This document shows, in pieces, positions 29,924 to 39,119 of a DNA stretch of 64,000 bases. The translations under genes were made by a program, and so were the position numbers. The notes beneath the pieces were generated by a model. It saw only the letters and a list, made by a program, of their open reading frames with translations. It searched no databases and had not been told where the DNA came from. The stretch is from Devosia sp. SD17-2 (GTDB lineage Bacteria > Pseudomonadota > Alphaproteobacteria > Rhizobiales > Devosiaceae): positions 2,187,001-2,251,000 of the forward strand of contig NZ_CP104002.1 in assembly GCF_029201565.1 (NCBI RefSeq), read 5' to 3'. Each line of letters begins with the position of its first letter. The stretch's first letter is position 1.

Positions 29924-30850
29924 ATGGAAATCACTGCTGCAATGGTTAAGCAGCTCCGCGACTCGACTGGCGTCGGGATGATGGACTGCAAGAAGGCCCT
30001 GGCCGAAACCAATGGCGACATGGAAGCCGCTATCGATTGGCTGCGTACCCGCGGTCTCGCAAAGGCTGCCAAGAAGGCCGATCGCGTTGCTGCTGAAGGT
30101 CTGGTTGGCGTTGCCACTGCCGGCACCAAGGCCGCTGTCGTCGAAGTGAATTCGGAAACCGACTTCGTTGCCCGCAACGAGCAGTTCCAGAACATCGTCA
30201 GCTCGGTTGCCAAGCTGGCCCTCGATGCTGATGGCGATGTTGCCAAGCTCGGCGAAATGCCGTTCCCCGGCAGCGGCCACTCGGTGTCCGCCGAACTGAC
30301 CGAAGCAATCGCCAAGATCGGCGAGAACATGAACCTGCGTCGTACGCAGACCGTGTCCGTCACCGATGGCGTCGTGGAAAGCTACATCCACAACGCGGTC
30401 AAGGCTGGCCTGGGCAAGATCGGTATCCTCGTTGCGCTCGAATCGACCGGTGACAAGGCTGCTCTGTCCGCTCTCGGCAAGCAGCTTGCCATGCACATCG
30501 CCGCTGCCCAGCCGCAGGCGATCTCGCCTGACGAACTGGACCAGGACGTTGTTGCCCGCGAACGCGCCATCATTCTCGAGCAGGTCAAGGAATCGGGCAA
30601 GCCCGCCGAGATCGCCGAGAAGATGATCGAAGGCCGCATGCGCAAGTACTTCGAAGAAGTCACTCTGCTCAGCCAGGTGTTCGTGATCGACGGTGAGACC
30701 AAGGTCGCCGACGCTATCAAGAATGCCGAGAAGGACGCTGGCGCCCCGATCAAGCTGACCAAGTTCGTGCGCTACGCACTGGGCGAAGGCATTGAGAAGG
30801 TCGAGACCGACTTCGCTGCAGAAGTCGCAGCGACTGCTGGCGTCAAGTAA
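29924..30850 (+). CDS. tsf: Translation elongation factor Ts
   Basis: This 308-residue guanine nucleotide exchange factor for EF-Tu has an N-terminal UBA-like segment ([20 protein letters not shown]), the exchange-critical TDFVARN near residue 80 and a C-terminal ALGEGIEK block. It regenerates EF-Tu-GTP in the cytoplasm. GAGGTGAACCC precedes the ATG. Codon use is strongly biased, as expected for a highly expressed gene. Confidence 0.97.
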   Translation: MEITAAMVKQLRDSTGVGMMDCKKALAETNGDMEAAIDWLRTRGLAKAAKKADRVAAEGLVGVATAGTKAAVVEVNSETDFVARNEQFQNIVSSVAKLALDADGDVAKLGEMPFPGSGHSVSAELTEAIAKIGENMNLRRTQTVSVTDGVVESYIHNAVKAGLGKIGILVALESTGDKAALSALGKQLAMHIAAAQPQAISPDELDQDVVARERAIILEQVKESGKPAEIAEKMIEGRMRKYFEEVTLLSQVFVIDGETKVADAIKNAEKDAGAPIKLTKFVRYALGEGIEKVETDFAAEVAATAGVK

Positions 30851-30954
30851 GCCAGACCAAAAATTATGTGGGCGGGCCGCTGGCCCGTTCACAGCTCTCC
30901 GACGCTTGTCGCGGATTGAGCTTGTCCTGAACTGAAATCAAAACGCATGCGCAC

Positions 30955-30977
30955 CGCCTTCATCTGAAGGCGATTTT
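30955..30977 (+). terminator. Rho-independent-type terminator after tsf
   Basis: CGCCTTC (30955-30961), ATCT loop and GAAGGCG (30966-30972) form a perfect 7-bp stem followed by ATTTTA. It lies 105 bases after the tsf stop and 70 before pyrH, so it may end the rpsB-tsf transcript or attenuate read-through. Confidence 0.55.
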
Positions 30978-31042
30978 ACCATAGGGTCTACCGGGTCAAG
31001 CCGGGACAGGGTTACGCATGCTTCAAATTATGAGGTCTTCCG

Positions 31043-31762
31043 ATGGCATCGGCTTATAAGCGCATTCTGCTCAAGGTTTCGGGCGAGGCGCTGGCAGGGG
31101 ACCTCTCCTTCGGCATCGAGCCCCCCTTCCTGCAAGCCGTTGCCAAGCAGATCGCCGATGTGGCACGTACCGGCACCCAGGTCGCGATCGTGGTGGGCGG
31201 CGGTAATATCTTCCGCGGCATGGCTGGCGCTGCAGACGGCACGGATCGCGTAACGGCTGACCTGATGGGCATGCTCGGCACGATGATCAACGCGCTCGCG
31301 CTCTCGAACGCCATTTCCCGCCAGGGTGTGAAGTCAAAGCCGTTCAGCGCCGCGACCATGCCATCGGTCGCCGATACGTTCACCGCCCGTGATGCCAAGC
31401 AGGCCCTTGAAGAGGGTTTTGTGGTTGTGCTCGGCGGCGGAACCGGCAATCCCTTCTTTACCACCGACACCGCTGCCACATTGCGCGCAATCGAACTTGA
31501 GTGCGATGTGGTGCTCAAGGGAACAAAGGTCGATGGGGTCTACTCCGAGGATCCGGTGAAGAACCCGAACGCTACGCGCTATGCCCATATCAGCTACGAT
31601 GACGTCATCAGCCAGAACCTCAAGGTCATGGATACGGCCGCTTTCGCTCTTGCTCGTGATAGCCGCATGCCGATAATCGTATATTCACTTGATGACGCCG
31701 TTGGTCTTTCCGGGCTTCTTGAGGGGAATGGCCGGTTTACCCTCGTCGGGGATGCGGTATAG
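31043..31762 (+). CDS. pyrH: Uridylate kinase (UMP kinase)
   Basis: This 239-residue amino-acid-kinase-fold enzyme phosphorylates UMP to UDP, the gateway to UTP and CTP. N-terminal KRILLKVSGEALAG binds phosphate, VVGGGNIFRG follows, and a GGGTGNPFFTTDTAA block completes the UMP site. Bacterial PyrH is a hexamer activated by GTP and inhibited by UTP. Its place between tsf and frr is nearly universal. Confidence 0.96.
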   Translation: MASAYKRILLKVSGEALAGDLSFGIEPPFLQAVAKQIADVARTGTQVAIVVGGGNIFRGMAGAADGTDRVTADLMGMLGTMINALALSNAISRQGVKSKPFSAATMPSVADTFTARDAKQALEEGFVVVLGGGTGNPFFTTDTAATLRAIELECDVVLKGTKVDGVYSEDPVKNPNATRYAHISYDDVISQNLKVMDTAAFALARDSRMPIIVYSLDDAVGLSGLLEGNGRFTLVGDAV

Positions 31763-31798
31763 AGGCCTCAGGAACTCGGCGCGTATTCAGGCGTCAAA

Positions 31799-31825
31799 TT
31801 GAACTAGCACATGCGGCGCTATAGA
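31799..31825 (+). promoter_or_regulatory. Possible frr promoter
   Basis: TTGAAC (31799-31804) and TATAGA (31820-31825) are separated by 15 bases, a short spacer, 35 bases before the frr ATG. frr often has its own promoter. The suboptimal spacing keeps this tentative. Confidence 0.3.
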
Positions 31826-31859
31826 CTGGCGCTGCACACGGACTGGAAGGATAGAGGCA

Positions 31860-32414
31860 ATGGCCTACGATCTCGGCGATCTCAAGGATCGAATGCAAAA
31901 ATCGATTCAGTCGCTCAAGGATGAATTGTCCGGCCTCAGGACGGGTCGCGCGAGCGCAAGCCTGCTCGAGCCGGTGGTTGTTGATGCTTATGGTTCACGC
32001 ATGCCGCTTAACCAGGTCGCCACAGTGACCGTTCCGGAGCCGCGGATGCTGTCCGTGCAGGTCTGGGACCGCGGCATGGCAAACGCCGTCGAGAAGGCCA
32101 TCCGCGACAGCGGTCTGGGCCTCAACCCGATGGGCGAAGGTCAGGTTATTCGCGTGCCGCTGCCGGAACTTAACGAGCAGCGCCGCAAGGAACTGGCCAA
32201 GGTCGCCCACACCTATGCCGAGGCAGCCCGTGTCGCCGTGCGTCATATTCGCCGCGACGGCATGGATGCTCTTAAAAAGGCCGAAAAGGATGGCGACATG
32301 AGCCAGGACGATGCGAAGAAGCAGTCCGAACTTGTGCAGAAAGCCACTGATGCCGCCGTTACTGAGATCGACAGCGTCGTTGCCGCCAAGGAACAGGAAA
32401 TCCTGCAGGTCTAA
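31860..32414 (+). CDS. frr: Ribosome recycling factor
   Basis: This 184-residue protein has a three-helix-bundle tRNA-like body. With EF-G it splits post-termination ribosomes. Signature blocks are [20 protein letters not shown], an [20 protein letters not shown] block and the helical [18 protein letters not shown]. Full length. Its TAA is framed by the 9-bp inverted repeat CTGCAGGTC-TAA-GACCTGCAG. Confidence 0.97.
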   Translation: MAYDLGDLKDRMQKSIQSLKDELSGLRTGRASASLLEPVVVDAYGSRMPLNQVATVTVPEPRMLSVQVWDRGMANAVEKAIRDSGLGLNPMGEGQVIRVPLPELNEQRRKELAKVAHTYAEAARVAVRHIRRDGMDALKKAEKDGDMSQDDAKKQSELVQKATDAAVTEIDSVVAAKEQEILQV

Positions 32415-32423
32415 GACCTGCAG
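32403..32423. repeat. Perfect 9-bp inverted repeat around the frr stop codon
   Basis: CTGCAGGTC (32403-32411) and GACCTGCAG (32415-32423) flank the TAA stop, which would be the three-base loop. There is no T run. It may protect the 3' end or affect coupling to uppS, whose ribosome site AGGAGGGG lies about 10 bases downstream. Confidence 0.6.
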
Positions 32424-32446
32424 ATCCTGCGCCAGGAGGGGCGTCG

Positions 32447-33208
32447 ATGGGTAGTGATCCTGCCGTCAAATTCAGCCTAGGCTCCGGCCCGGGCTTGCGC
32501 ATTCCAGCCCATCTGGGTGTGATCATGGACGGCAATGGCCGCTGGGCTCAGGCTCGCGGCAAGCGCCGGACTGAGGGTCACGTGGAAGGCGTTAAGGCTC
32601 TGCGAAATCTCGTTGAGCTTTGCATCACCTATGGCGTCGGCTATCTCACCGTCTTCAGTTTTTCCTCCGAGAACTGGACCCGCCCGCCTGATGAAGTCTC
32701 CTTCATTTTCAATCTGTTACGGCGCTTCGTTGCATCCGATTTGCAACGCCTGATCCGGAACAATGTGAAGGCCCGGATCGTCGGCTCGCGGGACGGGCTG
32801 GATGGCTCGCTCATCCGCCTTATCGAGGATGTCGAGGCCCAGACGGCCCATAACACCGGCCTGGTGCTGGTCGTGGCCTTCAACTACGGCGGCAAGATAG
32901 AGATTGTGGATGCGATCAAGACATTGGCGCGACGGGTCGCGGCCGGTGAGCTCGATCCGGAAGCGATCGACGTCAATGCAGTCGAGGCGTCCCTCTATAC
33001 AGCTGGCATCCCCGATCCTGACCTGATCATCCGCACCAGCGGTGAACAGCGCCTGTCCAATTTCCTGCTGTGGCAGGCCGCCTATTCGGAATTCGTCTTC
33101 GTTCCCGAGAACTGGCCGGACTTTGACGAAGCCTGTTTCGTACGTGTGCTTGAGGCCTATTCGCTCAGAGACCGGCGTTTTGGCGGGATTGGAGCGGCAG
33201 CGCATTGA
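32447..33208 (+). CDS. uppS: Undecaprenyl (polyprenyl) diphosphate synthase
   Basis: This 253-residue cis-prenyltransferase adds isopentenyl units to FPP to make the C55 carrier lipid for peptidoglycan and O-antigen. HLGVIMDGNGRWAQARGKRR holds the catalytic aspartate and phosphate-binding loop; FSFSSENWTRP and RTSGEQRLSNFLLWQAAYSE are the other signature blocks. A short 17-residue N-terminal tail precedes the core. AGGAGGGG precedes ATG 32447. It overlaps cdsA by four bases. Confidence 0.96.
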   Translation: MGSDPAVKFSLGSGPGLRIPAHLGVIMDGNGRWAQARGKRRTEGHVEGVKALRNLVELCITYGVGYLTVFSFSSENWTRPPDEVSFIFNLLRRFVASDLQRLIRNNVKARIVGSRDGLDGSLIRLIEDVEAQTAHNTGLVLVVAFNYGGKIEIVDAIKTLARRVAAGELDPEAIDVNAVEASLYTAGIPDPDLIIRTSGEQRLSNFLLWQAAYSEFVFVPENWPDFDEACFVRVLEAYSLRDRRFGGIGAAAH

Positions 33209-34062
33209 GCGACCGGGGCAGGGAACCGTCTGAAACTCCGGCCAAGCGCCGCAACTGGTCCGATATCGGTCCCCGGCTTGCTTCCGCAGCTGTGCTCATC
33301 GCCCTCACCGCGACGGCGCTTTATTTCGGCGGCTATTTCTTCGCCGGCATTGTTGGCGTCGTTTATGCCGGCGCCTACCGGGAGTGGGAGGCAATGGTCT
33401 CCCGCGCACCTCTAACCCCACAGGGCATGGTTCTTATTGGGCTAGTTGCCCTGTCCGGGCTGCTTTTCCCAATGTTTGGGGTGCTCGGCTCCGCGGTGCT
33501 GATCGCCATTGCCTGCGCAATAGCGCTCGGCATGGGGCGCGAGAACTTCGTCTGGCGTGCCGCCGGGCTCATCCTCTTTGGCGTGCTGATTGCCGGTGCG
33601 GTCAGCATGCGCGGCGAGACCATGGCCGGCGTCTGGGCTGGGGTCTACCTCGGTACCGTCGTCTGGATGACCGACTCCGCGGCGTTCTTTACCGGTCGCC
33701 AGATTGGCGGCGAGAAGCTTGCCCCCGGGATTTCTCCTTCCAAGACCTGGTCAGGTGCGCTTGGCGGCCTTGCACTGGGTGCAGGGGCAGGGCTCGTGGT
33801 CTGGACTGTCCTGACCGACTCGCCATGGTGGATCGGTCTCATCCTCTCCATTTCCATCAGCATTCTGGGGCAGTTGGGCGACCTTTCGGAAAGCGCGGTC
33901 AAACGCCATTTCCGGATCAAGGACAGCGGCGACCTCATTCCTGGCCATGGTGGCCTGATGGATCGTCTCGACAGCCTGACCTTCGGCATAATTCTGATTT
34001 TCATCGTTGGCACGCTGCACAGCGGCTTCGGCTCGGTGGCCGAAGGGCTGCTGTACTGGTGA
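33205..34062 (+). CDS. cdsA: Phosphatidate cytidylyltransferase (CDP-diglyceride synthase)
   Basis: This 285-residue polytopic membrane enzyme makes CDP-diacylglycerol from phosphatidate and CTP, the precursor of all phospholipids. Signature near the C-terminus: a SAVKRHFRIKDSGDLIPGHG block followed by GLMDRLDS. It starts with TTG 33205 overlapping the uppS TGA. The N-terminal 15 residues are soluble and basic. In many relatives dxr follows; here rseP follows directly. Confidence 0.95.
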   Translation: MSDRGREPSETPAKRRNWSDIGPRLASAAVLIALTATALYFGGYFFAGIVGVVYAGAYREWEAMVSRAPLTPQGMVLIGLVALSGLLFPMFGVLGSAVLIAIACAIALGMGRENFVWRAAGLILFGVLIAGAVSMRGETMAGVWAGVYLGTVVWMTDSAAFFTGRQIGGEKLAPGISPSKTWSGALGGLALGAGAGLVVWTVLTDSPWWIGLILSISISILGQLGDLSESAVKRHFRIKDSGDLIPGHGGLMDRLDSLTFGIILIFIVGTLHSGFGSVAEGLLYW

Positions 34063-34099
34063 TGTCCCCAGCGGTTCATCCGCGACAAGTGGAACTGGC

Positions 34100-35236
34100 A
34101 TGCTCGACTTTGTGATGTGGCTTCTGTCCTACGTGGTACCGTTTCTGGCGGTCCTCACCGTGATCGTGTTCGTGCACGAAATGGGGCACTATCTCGTTGC
34201 GCGCTGGAACGGAGTGGCGATCCACACCTTCTCGATCGGTTTTGGGCGAGAGCTCATCGGCTGGAACGACAAGCAGGGCACGCGCTGGCGTATTTCGGCT
34301 ATTCCGCTCGGCGGTTATGTCCGGTTCGTGGGGGACATGAACGCGGCAAGTGTTCCCGACACCGAGTCTCCGATGTTTCAGGATCCGGCGCTGGCGCCGC
34401 ACCTCTTCGTCAACAAGTCGGTTTGGCAGCGCATTGCGGTCGTGGCGGCAGGGCCGATCGCCAACATCATCCTGACCTTCCTCATTCTCTACGCCCTGCT
34501 GCTGGGCTACGGTCGCTACACCGTGCCTGCGGTAATTGGAGAGGTCCTGCCGGGGTCGGTTGCAGAGGCTGCAGGTTTTCTTCCCGGTGACGAGATCGTC
34601 GCCGTGGACGGCTATGTCGTCCGCGGCTTTGAGGATTTTCAGCGGTATGTGGCCACCAGCCCGGCGCGGCCGGTGCAGATCGAGCTCGAGCGCAATGGTG
34701 CCGTTGAGAGCTTTGCGATCACGCCGGAAGCCGTGGATGTCGAAGATCGGTTCGGCAACAACCAGCGGGTCGGGCGCATTGGCGTGAGCCGCAGCATCGC
34801 TGAAGCCGACCTGACGCTGTATCGGCCCGGTCCCGTCGAGGCCATTGGCATGACGGTTGAGGAAATTCGCTTCATCGTCCAGCGCACCGGCCAGTTCCTC
34901 GGCGATTTCTTCGTTGGTCGCGGCGACGTCGAGCAGCTCAGCGGGCCGGTTAAAGTGGCCAAGGTATCGGGTGAAGTGGCCACGCTGGGGGTGATCGCAC
35001 TGATCAACCTTATGGCCTTGCTGTCGCTCAATATTGGGATATTCAACCTTTTGCCCATTCCCATGCTCGACGGCGGCCACCTCATGTATTATCTCATTGA
35101 GGCCGTCCGCGGGCGCCCGCTCAGCATGAGAGTGCAGGAGATGGGTTTCCGCTTCGGTTTTGCGCTGGTGCTCTGCCTTATGGTCTTCACCCTGTTCAAC
35201 GACACGGTTTTCGACCATTTTGGGATTCTGCGGTAA
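34100..35236 (+). CDS. rseP: RseP-type site-2 intramembrane zinc metalloprotease
   Basis: This 378-residue inner-membrane protease has the zinc motif VFVHEMGHYLVARW in the first helix, one visible PDZ domain (around residues 125-205, GSVAEAAGFLPGDEIVAVDG) and the second metal-binding block NLLPIPMLDGGHL near the C-terminus. It cleaves anti-sigma factors and signal peptides within the membrane. Having one PDZ domain rather than two as in E. coli is common in this group. ATG 34100 is chosen because the first helix begins there. Confidence 0.93.
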   Translation: MLDFVMWLLSYVVPFLAVLTVIVFVHEMGHYLVARWNGVAIHTFSIGFGRELIGWNDKQGTRWRISAIPLGGYVRFVGDMNAASVPDTESPMFQDPALAPHLFVNKSVWQRIAVVAAGPIANIILTFLILYALLLGYGRYTVPAVIGEVLPGSVAEAAGFLPGDEIVAVDGYVVRGFEDFQRYVATSPARPVQIELERNGAVESFAITPEAVDVEDRFGNNQRVGRIGVSRSIAEADLTLYRPGPVEAIGMTVEEIRFIVQRTGQFLGDFFVGRGDVEQLSGPVKVAKVSGEVATLGVIALINLMALLSLNIGIFNLLPIPMLDGGHLMYYLIEAVRGRPLSMRVQEMGFRFGFALVLCLMVFTLFNDTVFDHFGILR

Positions 35237-35418
35237 CATCTGGTTAACCTTGGTTCGCAAGGTGTTGCACGAATGCCAGCGCACCAATGAATTGCTAACC
35301 TCGTCACGGCTTCCGGCTTGTCCGTGGTTAAAAAAACAGTAAAACAGGTCAATGGAGTTAGCTTGGGGGAGTGTGCGTATGTCGATTCTCCAGGCCGGTC
35401 GCAGAAGGCAATAACAAT

Positions 35419-37542
35419 ATGATTAACCCCACCAAGCTTATGCGTGGCGCGGTTTCCGCGATCGCGATTATGGGGGCGAGCGCCATGGTTGGTGCCGGAA
35501 TTCCGGTGCTGGGCGTTGTCGTCGCGCATGCTCAGGAACAGTTGGTTGGTTCTGTCCTGTTCGAGGGCAACCGGCGTTTCTCCGACTCTCAGCTTCTGGC
35601 CATGGTGGATGTCTCTGCATCCGGTATCTACACCCAGCAGCGACTTGCTTCCGATATCGAGAGCATCCGTCAGGCTTATGACCGTGATGGCTTCCTCGGT
35701 GTTGGCGTGACCGCACGCACCGAGCCGACCAATGATGGTCGCGTCCGTGTTCTGTTCCAGATCAACGAAGGTGAGCGCGCGGGTATCGCTGCGATCAACT
35801 TCACTGGCAACAATGCGATCGGCGCCGGCAATCTCAAGGGCACGATGCTCACCAAGGAAACCGGCCTTCTCAGCTGGCTCCTGCGTGACGACAGCTATGA
35901 CGAGCAGAAGCTTGCCGTCGACCGTGAGCGTCTGCGCATCTATTACGCCAACCGTGGCTATCCTGATGCGCAGGTGAACTCGGTTGCTGAATACGATGCC
36001 GCCAAGAACGCCTACTTCATCAATTTCACCATCAATGAAGGCCAACGCTACGAGTTCGGCAATGTCGGTATCGAGACCAGCATCAGCGGTCTGAACACCG
36101 ATGTGCTGCGCGGCACCGTGCGCACCGGCAAGGGTGCCCAGTACTCCGTCGCCGACCTGCAGCGCTCCATCGAAGAGATGGCCTACGAAGCGACGGCCCA
36201 GGGTTATTCCTTCGCTGACGTCCGTGCGCGTCTTGATCGTGATGTCGCGACCAACACCTTCAACATCACCTATCTGGTGGACGAGGGCGCGCGCATCTAT
36301 GTCGAGCGCATCAACATCACCGGCAACACCAAGAGCCGCGACTTCGTTATCCGTCGTGAGCTGGAATTCGGTGAAGGCGACCCGTTCAACCGCTCGATGG
36401 TCATTCGCGGCCGCAACAACATCGAAGCGCTTGGCTTCTTCTCCAACGTTGAAGTGTCCACCGGTCCGGGCTCTGCTCCAGACAAGGTCGTCCTGAACAT
36501 CAACGTGACGGAAACCTCGACCGGCGAATACGGCGCAACCGCCGGCTATTCGACCACGGACGGCATCCTTGGCGAAATCTCGCTGACGGAACGCAACTTC
36601 CTTGGTCGTGGCCAGTATCTGCGTGCCGCCGTTGGCGCTACCCAGGCCGGCCGGACGTTCGACTTCTCGTTCACCGAACCGCGCTTCATGGGCCTCAAGG
36701 TTGCTGCCGGAGTCGATGCGTACCATCGCATCTACGACGAAACGACCACGACGTTCTATGGCTCGCAGATCACCGGCGGTCAGCTGCGCTTCGGCGTGCC
36801 GATCACCAGCGCACTCTCGGCTTCGCTGTTCGGCGGATACGAGCGTCGCGTGATTTCCGACGAGAAGGACAATCCGCAGTTCCAGTCGTCGCTGGTTTCG
36901 CATAACCAGGAATTCAACAAGGCCTTCGTCGGCTACTCGTTGACCTGGAATGGCCTCGACGACATGAAGAACCCGACCGAGGGCCTTTATGCCACGTTCA
37001 CCCAGCAGTATATCGGCTGGGATCATAACCTGCTGAAGACTGAGGCCCGTGGTCGCTACTTCATCCCGGTCATGCAGGACACCGGCATTGTTGCCAGCGT
37101 CCGTGGCCAGGCTGGCGTGATCAACAGCCTCGACAACAGCGGCGTGCATTCGGTCGAAGCGTTCATGCCGGGTCCGAACCTTATCCGTGGCTTCCAGGGA
37201 CGTGGCATTGGCCCGCGCCTGACGAGCGGCGAATATCTCGGCGCCACCATGTATGCCGGCGTCTCGGCTGAGATCGAGTTCCCGATCCCGGCTCTGCCGG
37301 AAAGCTACGGCCTCAGCGGTGCTGTCTGGGCTGACGCAGCCTGGATCGACGGTATGCCGAATATCGGTGCCGTGCCGGTCGATGCCGCAAGCCAGGATTC
37401 GCCATGGCGTACTTCGATCGGCGCTTCGCTGATCTGGGACTCGCCGTTTGGTCCGCTGCGTGGCGATTTCGCCCACGTGCTGAACAAATCGACTGCCGAC
37501 CGTACCCAGGTCTTCCAGGTCACACTTTCGACCCTTCTGTAG
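35419..37542 (+). CDS. bamA: Outer membrane protein assembly factor BamA with four POTRA domains
   Basis: This 707-residue BamA has a signal peptide (about residues 1-38, VVVAHAQ). Only four POTRA repeats are recognisable: about 41-118, 120-209, 210-291 and 292-366. They align with POTRA 2-5 of other BamA proteins: the second has the GLLSWLLRDDSYDEQKLA insertion of POTRA3, and the last has the RRELEFGEGDPFNRS of POTRA5. The barrel (about 367-707) keeps the L6 motif NLIRGFQGRG. It ends in LSTLL without the usual terminal aromatic residue. ATG 35419 is preferred because the signal peptide starts there. BamA inserts beta-barrel proteins into the outer membrane; the operon leads to lipid A genes. 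Confidence 0.93.
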   Translation: MINPTKLMRGAVSAIAIMGASAMVGAGIPVLGVVVAHAQEQLVGSVLFEGNRRFSDSQLLAMVDVSASGIYTQQRLASDIESIRQAYDRDGFLGVGVTARTEPTNDGRVRVLFQINEGERAGIAAINFTGNNAIGAGNLKGTMLTKETGLLSWLLRDDSYDEQKLAVDRERLRIYYANRGYPDAQVNSVAEYDAAKNAYFINFTINEGQRYEFGNVGIETSISGLNTDVLRGTVRTGKGAQYSVADLQRSIEEMAYEATAQGYSFADVRARLDRDVATNTFNITYLVDEGARIYVERINITGNTKSRDFVIRRELEFGEGDPFNRSMVIRGRNNIEALGFFSNVEVSTGPGSAPDKVVLNINVTETSTGEYGATAGYSTTDGILGEISLTERNFLGRGQYLRAAVGATQAGRTFDFSFTEPRFMGLKVAAGVDAYHRIYDETTTTFYGSQITGGQLRFGVPITSALSASLFGGYERRVISDEKDNPQFQSSLVSHNQEFNKAFVGYSLTWNGLDDMKNPTEGLYATFTQQYIGWDHNLLKTEARGRYFIPVMQDTGIVASVRGQAGVINSLDNSGVHSVEAFMPGPNLIRGFQGRGIGPRLTSGEYLGATMYAGVSAEIEFPIPALPESYGLSGAVWADAAWIDGMPNIGAVPVDAASQDSPWRTSIGASLIWDSPFGPLRGDFAHVLNKSTADRTQVFQVTLSTLL

Positions 37543-37567
37543 TCGAGACGTTCTGGAAGAATTCATT

Positions 37568-37604
37568 GAGCCGCGGGGCGGTAGCGCCGCGGCTCTTTCT
37601 TTTG
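37568..37604 (+). terminator. Rho-independent terminator after bamA
   Basis: GAGCCGCGG (37568-37576) pairs with CCGCGGCTC (37587-37595), followed by TTTCTTTT. It lies 26 bases after the bamA stop and just before lpxD, so it should limit read-through from bamA into the lipid A genes. Confidence 0.75.
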
Positions 37605-37614
37605 AAGTGACGTC

Positions 37615-38643
37615 ATGGTTGACACGCGTTTTCATCGATTTGCAGGCTCCATCACCATTGGAGCCCTGCTGGCCGAACTTGGTCGCCAGGATCTCGTTGC
37701 CAGTCTGGCTGACCCGGATCGCGTCGTTAGTGGCGTGAACGAGCTCGAACTTGCCGGACCGGACGATCTGGTTCTGGCTGCCCATCCCAGCTATGCGGCC
37801 GATTTGCGCCGGACAAAAGCGGGCCTCGCCCTGATCAGCCAGGCGCTGGTTGATGATGTGCCGCAGGGTACGCTGGCGATTGTCACGCCCAAGACCCACA
37901 ATCTGTTCGCTGACATTCTGGAGCGTCTTTATCCCTCCAGCACGCGTTCGGTCATCCTCGGGCAGCGTGAGGATCTCGGTGCGCCAATTTTCGAGCGCGA
38001 CGTGACCATTGGCTCCAATGTCGTGGTTGGCGCCGGCGTTGAAATTGGCCGCGGCACGGTGATCGGCGCCAATACCGTGATCGGGCCGGGTGTCACCATT
38101 GGCCGCAACTGCACGATTGCCAGCAATTGCACAATCGACTGCACCCATATCGGCAACGAAGTGGTTATCCACGCCGGCGTGCGCCTCGGAACCGAGGGTT
38201 TCGGGTGGCTGGACCATGGTTCGGCCAACAAGAAAATTCCACAGCTCGGTCGTGTCATTGTGCAGGACCGCGTCGAAATCGGCGCGAACAGCACGATCGA
38301 CCGCGGCGCGCTCGGTGACACTGTCATCGGGGATGGCACAAAGATCGATAATCTTGTGCAGATCGGGCACAATTGCCGGATCGGGCGCAATTGCCTTATC
38401 GCCGCCATGAGCGGGTTGTCAGGCTCGACCATTGTCGAAGACGGCGTCCTGATGGGTGGCGGCGTCGGCACTTCGGGCCATCTGCGGATCGGAGCTGGCT
38501 CGGTTGTGCATGGCAGGGCTGCTGTGACCAAAGACTGGCCAGCCGGTTCCAAGCTTGCCGGAGCTCCTGCGCAGGATATAAGAGACTTCTGGCGGGAAAT
38601 GGCCGCCATGAGGAAATTGTCTAAAGGGGACAAGCGGGTATGA
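37615..38643 (+). CDS. lpxD: UDP-3-O-(3-hydroxyacyl)glucosamine N-acyltransferase
   Basis: This 342-residue left-handed beta-helix acyltransferase performs the third step of lipid A synthesis, adding an acyl chain to the 2-amino group of UDP-3-O-acyl-GlcN. An N-terminal uridine-binding domain (1-105) precedes hexapeptide repeats (IGxN type, from about 115). The catalytic region DHGSANKKIPQLG around 200-215 lies before NLVQIGHNCRIGRN. It overlaps fabZ by four bases. Confidence 0.95.
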   Translation: MVDTRFHRFAGSITIGALLAELGRQDLVASLADPDRVVSGVNELELAGPDDLVLAAHPSYAADLRRTKAGLALISQALVDDVPQGTLAIVTPKTHNLFADILERLYPSSTRSVILGQREDLGAPIFERDVTIGSNVVVGAGVEIGRGTVIGANTVIGPGVTIGRNCTIASNCTIDCTHIGNEVVIHAGVRLGTEGFGWLDHGSANKKIPQLGRVIVQDRVEIGANSTIDRGALGDTVIGDGTKIDNLVQIGHNCRIGRNCLIAAMSGLSGSTIVEDGVLMGGGVGTSGHLRIGAGSVVHGRAAVTKDWPAGSKLAGAPAQDIRDFWREMAAMRKLSKGDKRV

Positions 38644-39119
38644 CCGACGCCGTAAACGAGGCCACCGAACTGGATGCGATGAGCATCACGGATATCCTCA
38701 GCACGCTGCCGCACCGTTATCCGATGCTCATGATTGACCGGATTATCGAGATCGACGGCGACGACTCGGCGATCGGCATCAAGAACGTCACCGTCAACGA
38801 GCCTGCTTTCCAGGGTCACTTTCCGGGCACGCCAATCTTCCCTGGCGTCCTCATCATCGAGGGCATGGCGCAGGTTTGCGGCGCCATCGCGATCCGCCAT
38901 GATTCGCGCGACGACAAGAAGAGCATCGTCATGCTGCTTGGCGTCGACAAGGCGCGCTTCCGCCGCCCGGCGGGCCCTGGCGATACCCTCGAATATCACG
39001 TCACCAAGATCCAGCGCCGCCGCAATGTCGGCCGCTATCGCGCTGAGGCCAAGGTAAATGGCGTCATCGTTGCGGAGGCAGAGATCACCGCAATGATTTC
39101 TGAGGCCGGCGGTGACTGA
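38640..39119 (+). CDS. fabZ: 3-hydroxyacyl-ACP dehydratase FabZ
   Basis: This 159-residue hot-dog-fold enzyme removes water from 3-hydroxyacyl-ACP in fatty acid synthesis. The catalytic His is in LPHRYPMLMIDRI and the Glu in the FPGVLIIEGMAQ block after GHFPGTP. An N-terminal extension of about 20 residues precedes the core. It competes with LpxA/LpxD for 3-hydroxyacyl-ACP, which explains its fixed place between lpxD and lpxA. Confidence 0.96.
   Translation: MTDAVNEATELDAMSITDILSTLPHRYPMLMIDRIIEIDGDDSAIGIKNVTVNEPAFQGHFPGTPIFPGVLIIEGMAQVCGAIAIRHDSRDDKKSIVMLLGVDKARFRRPAGPGDTLEYHVTKIQRRRNVGRYRAEAKVNGVIVAEAEITAMISEAGGD

Noticed and set aside
35371..35418. Upstream in-frame start for bamA
   Set aside because: It has a good ribosome site but would place 16 polar residues with cysteines before the signal peptide, so ATG 35419 was preferred.
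35089..38370. An open frame of over 1000 codons on the minus strand across bamA and lpxD
   Set aside because: It is antisense to two certain genes and results from their codon bias; no ribosome site or protein family is visible.
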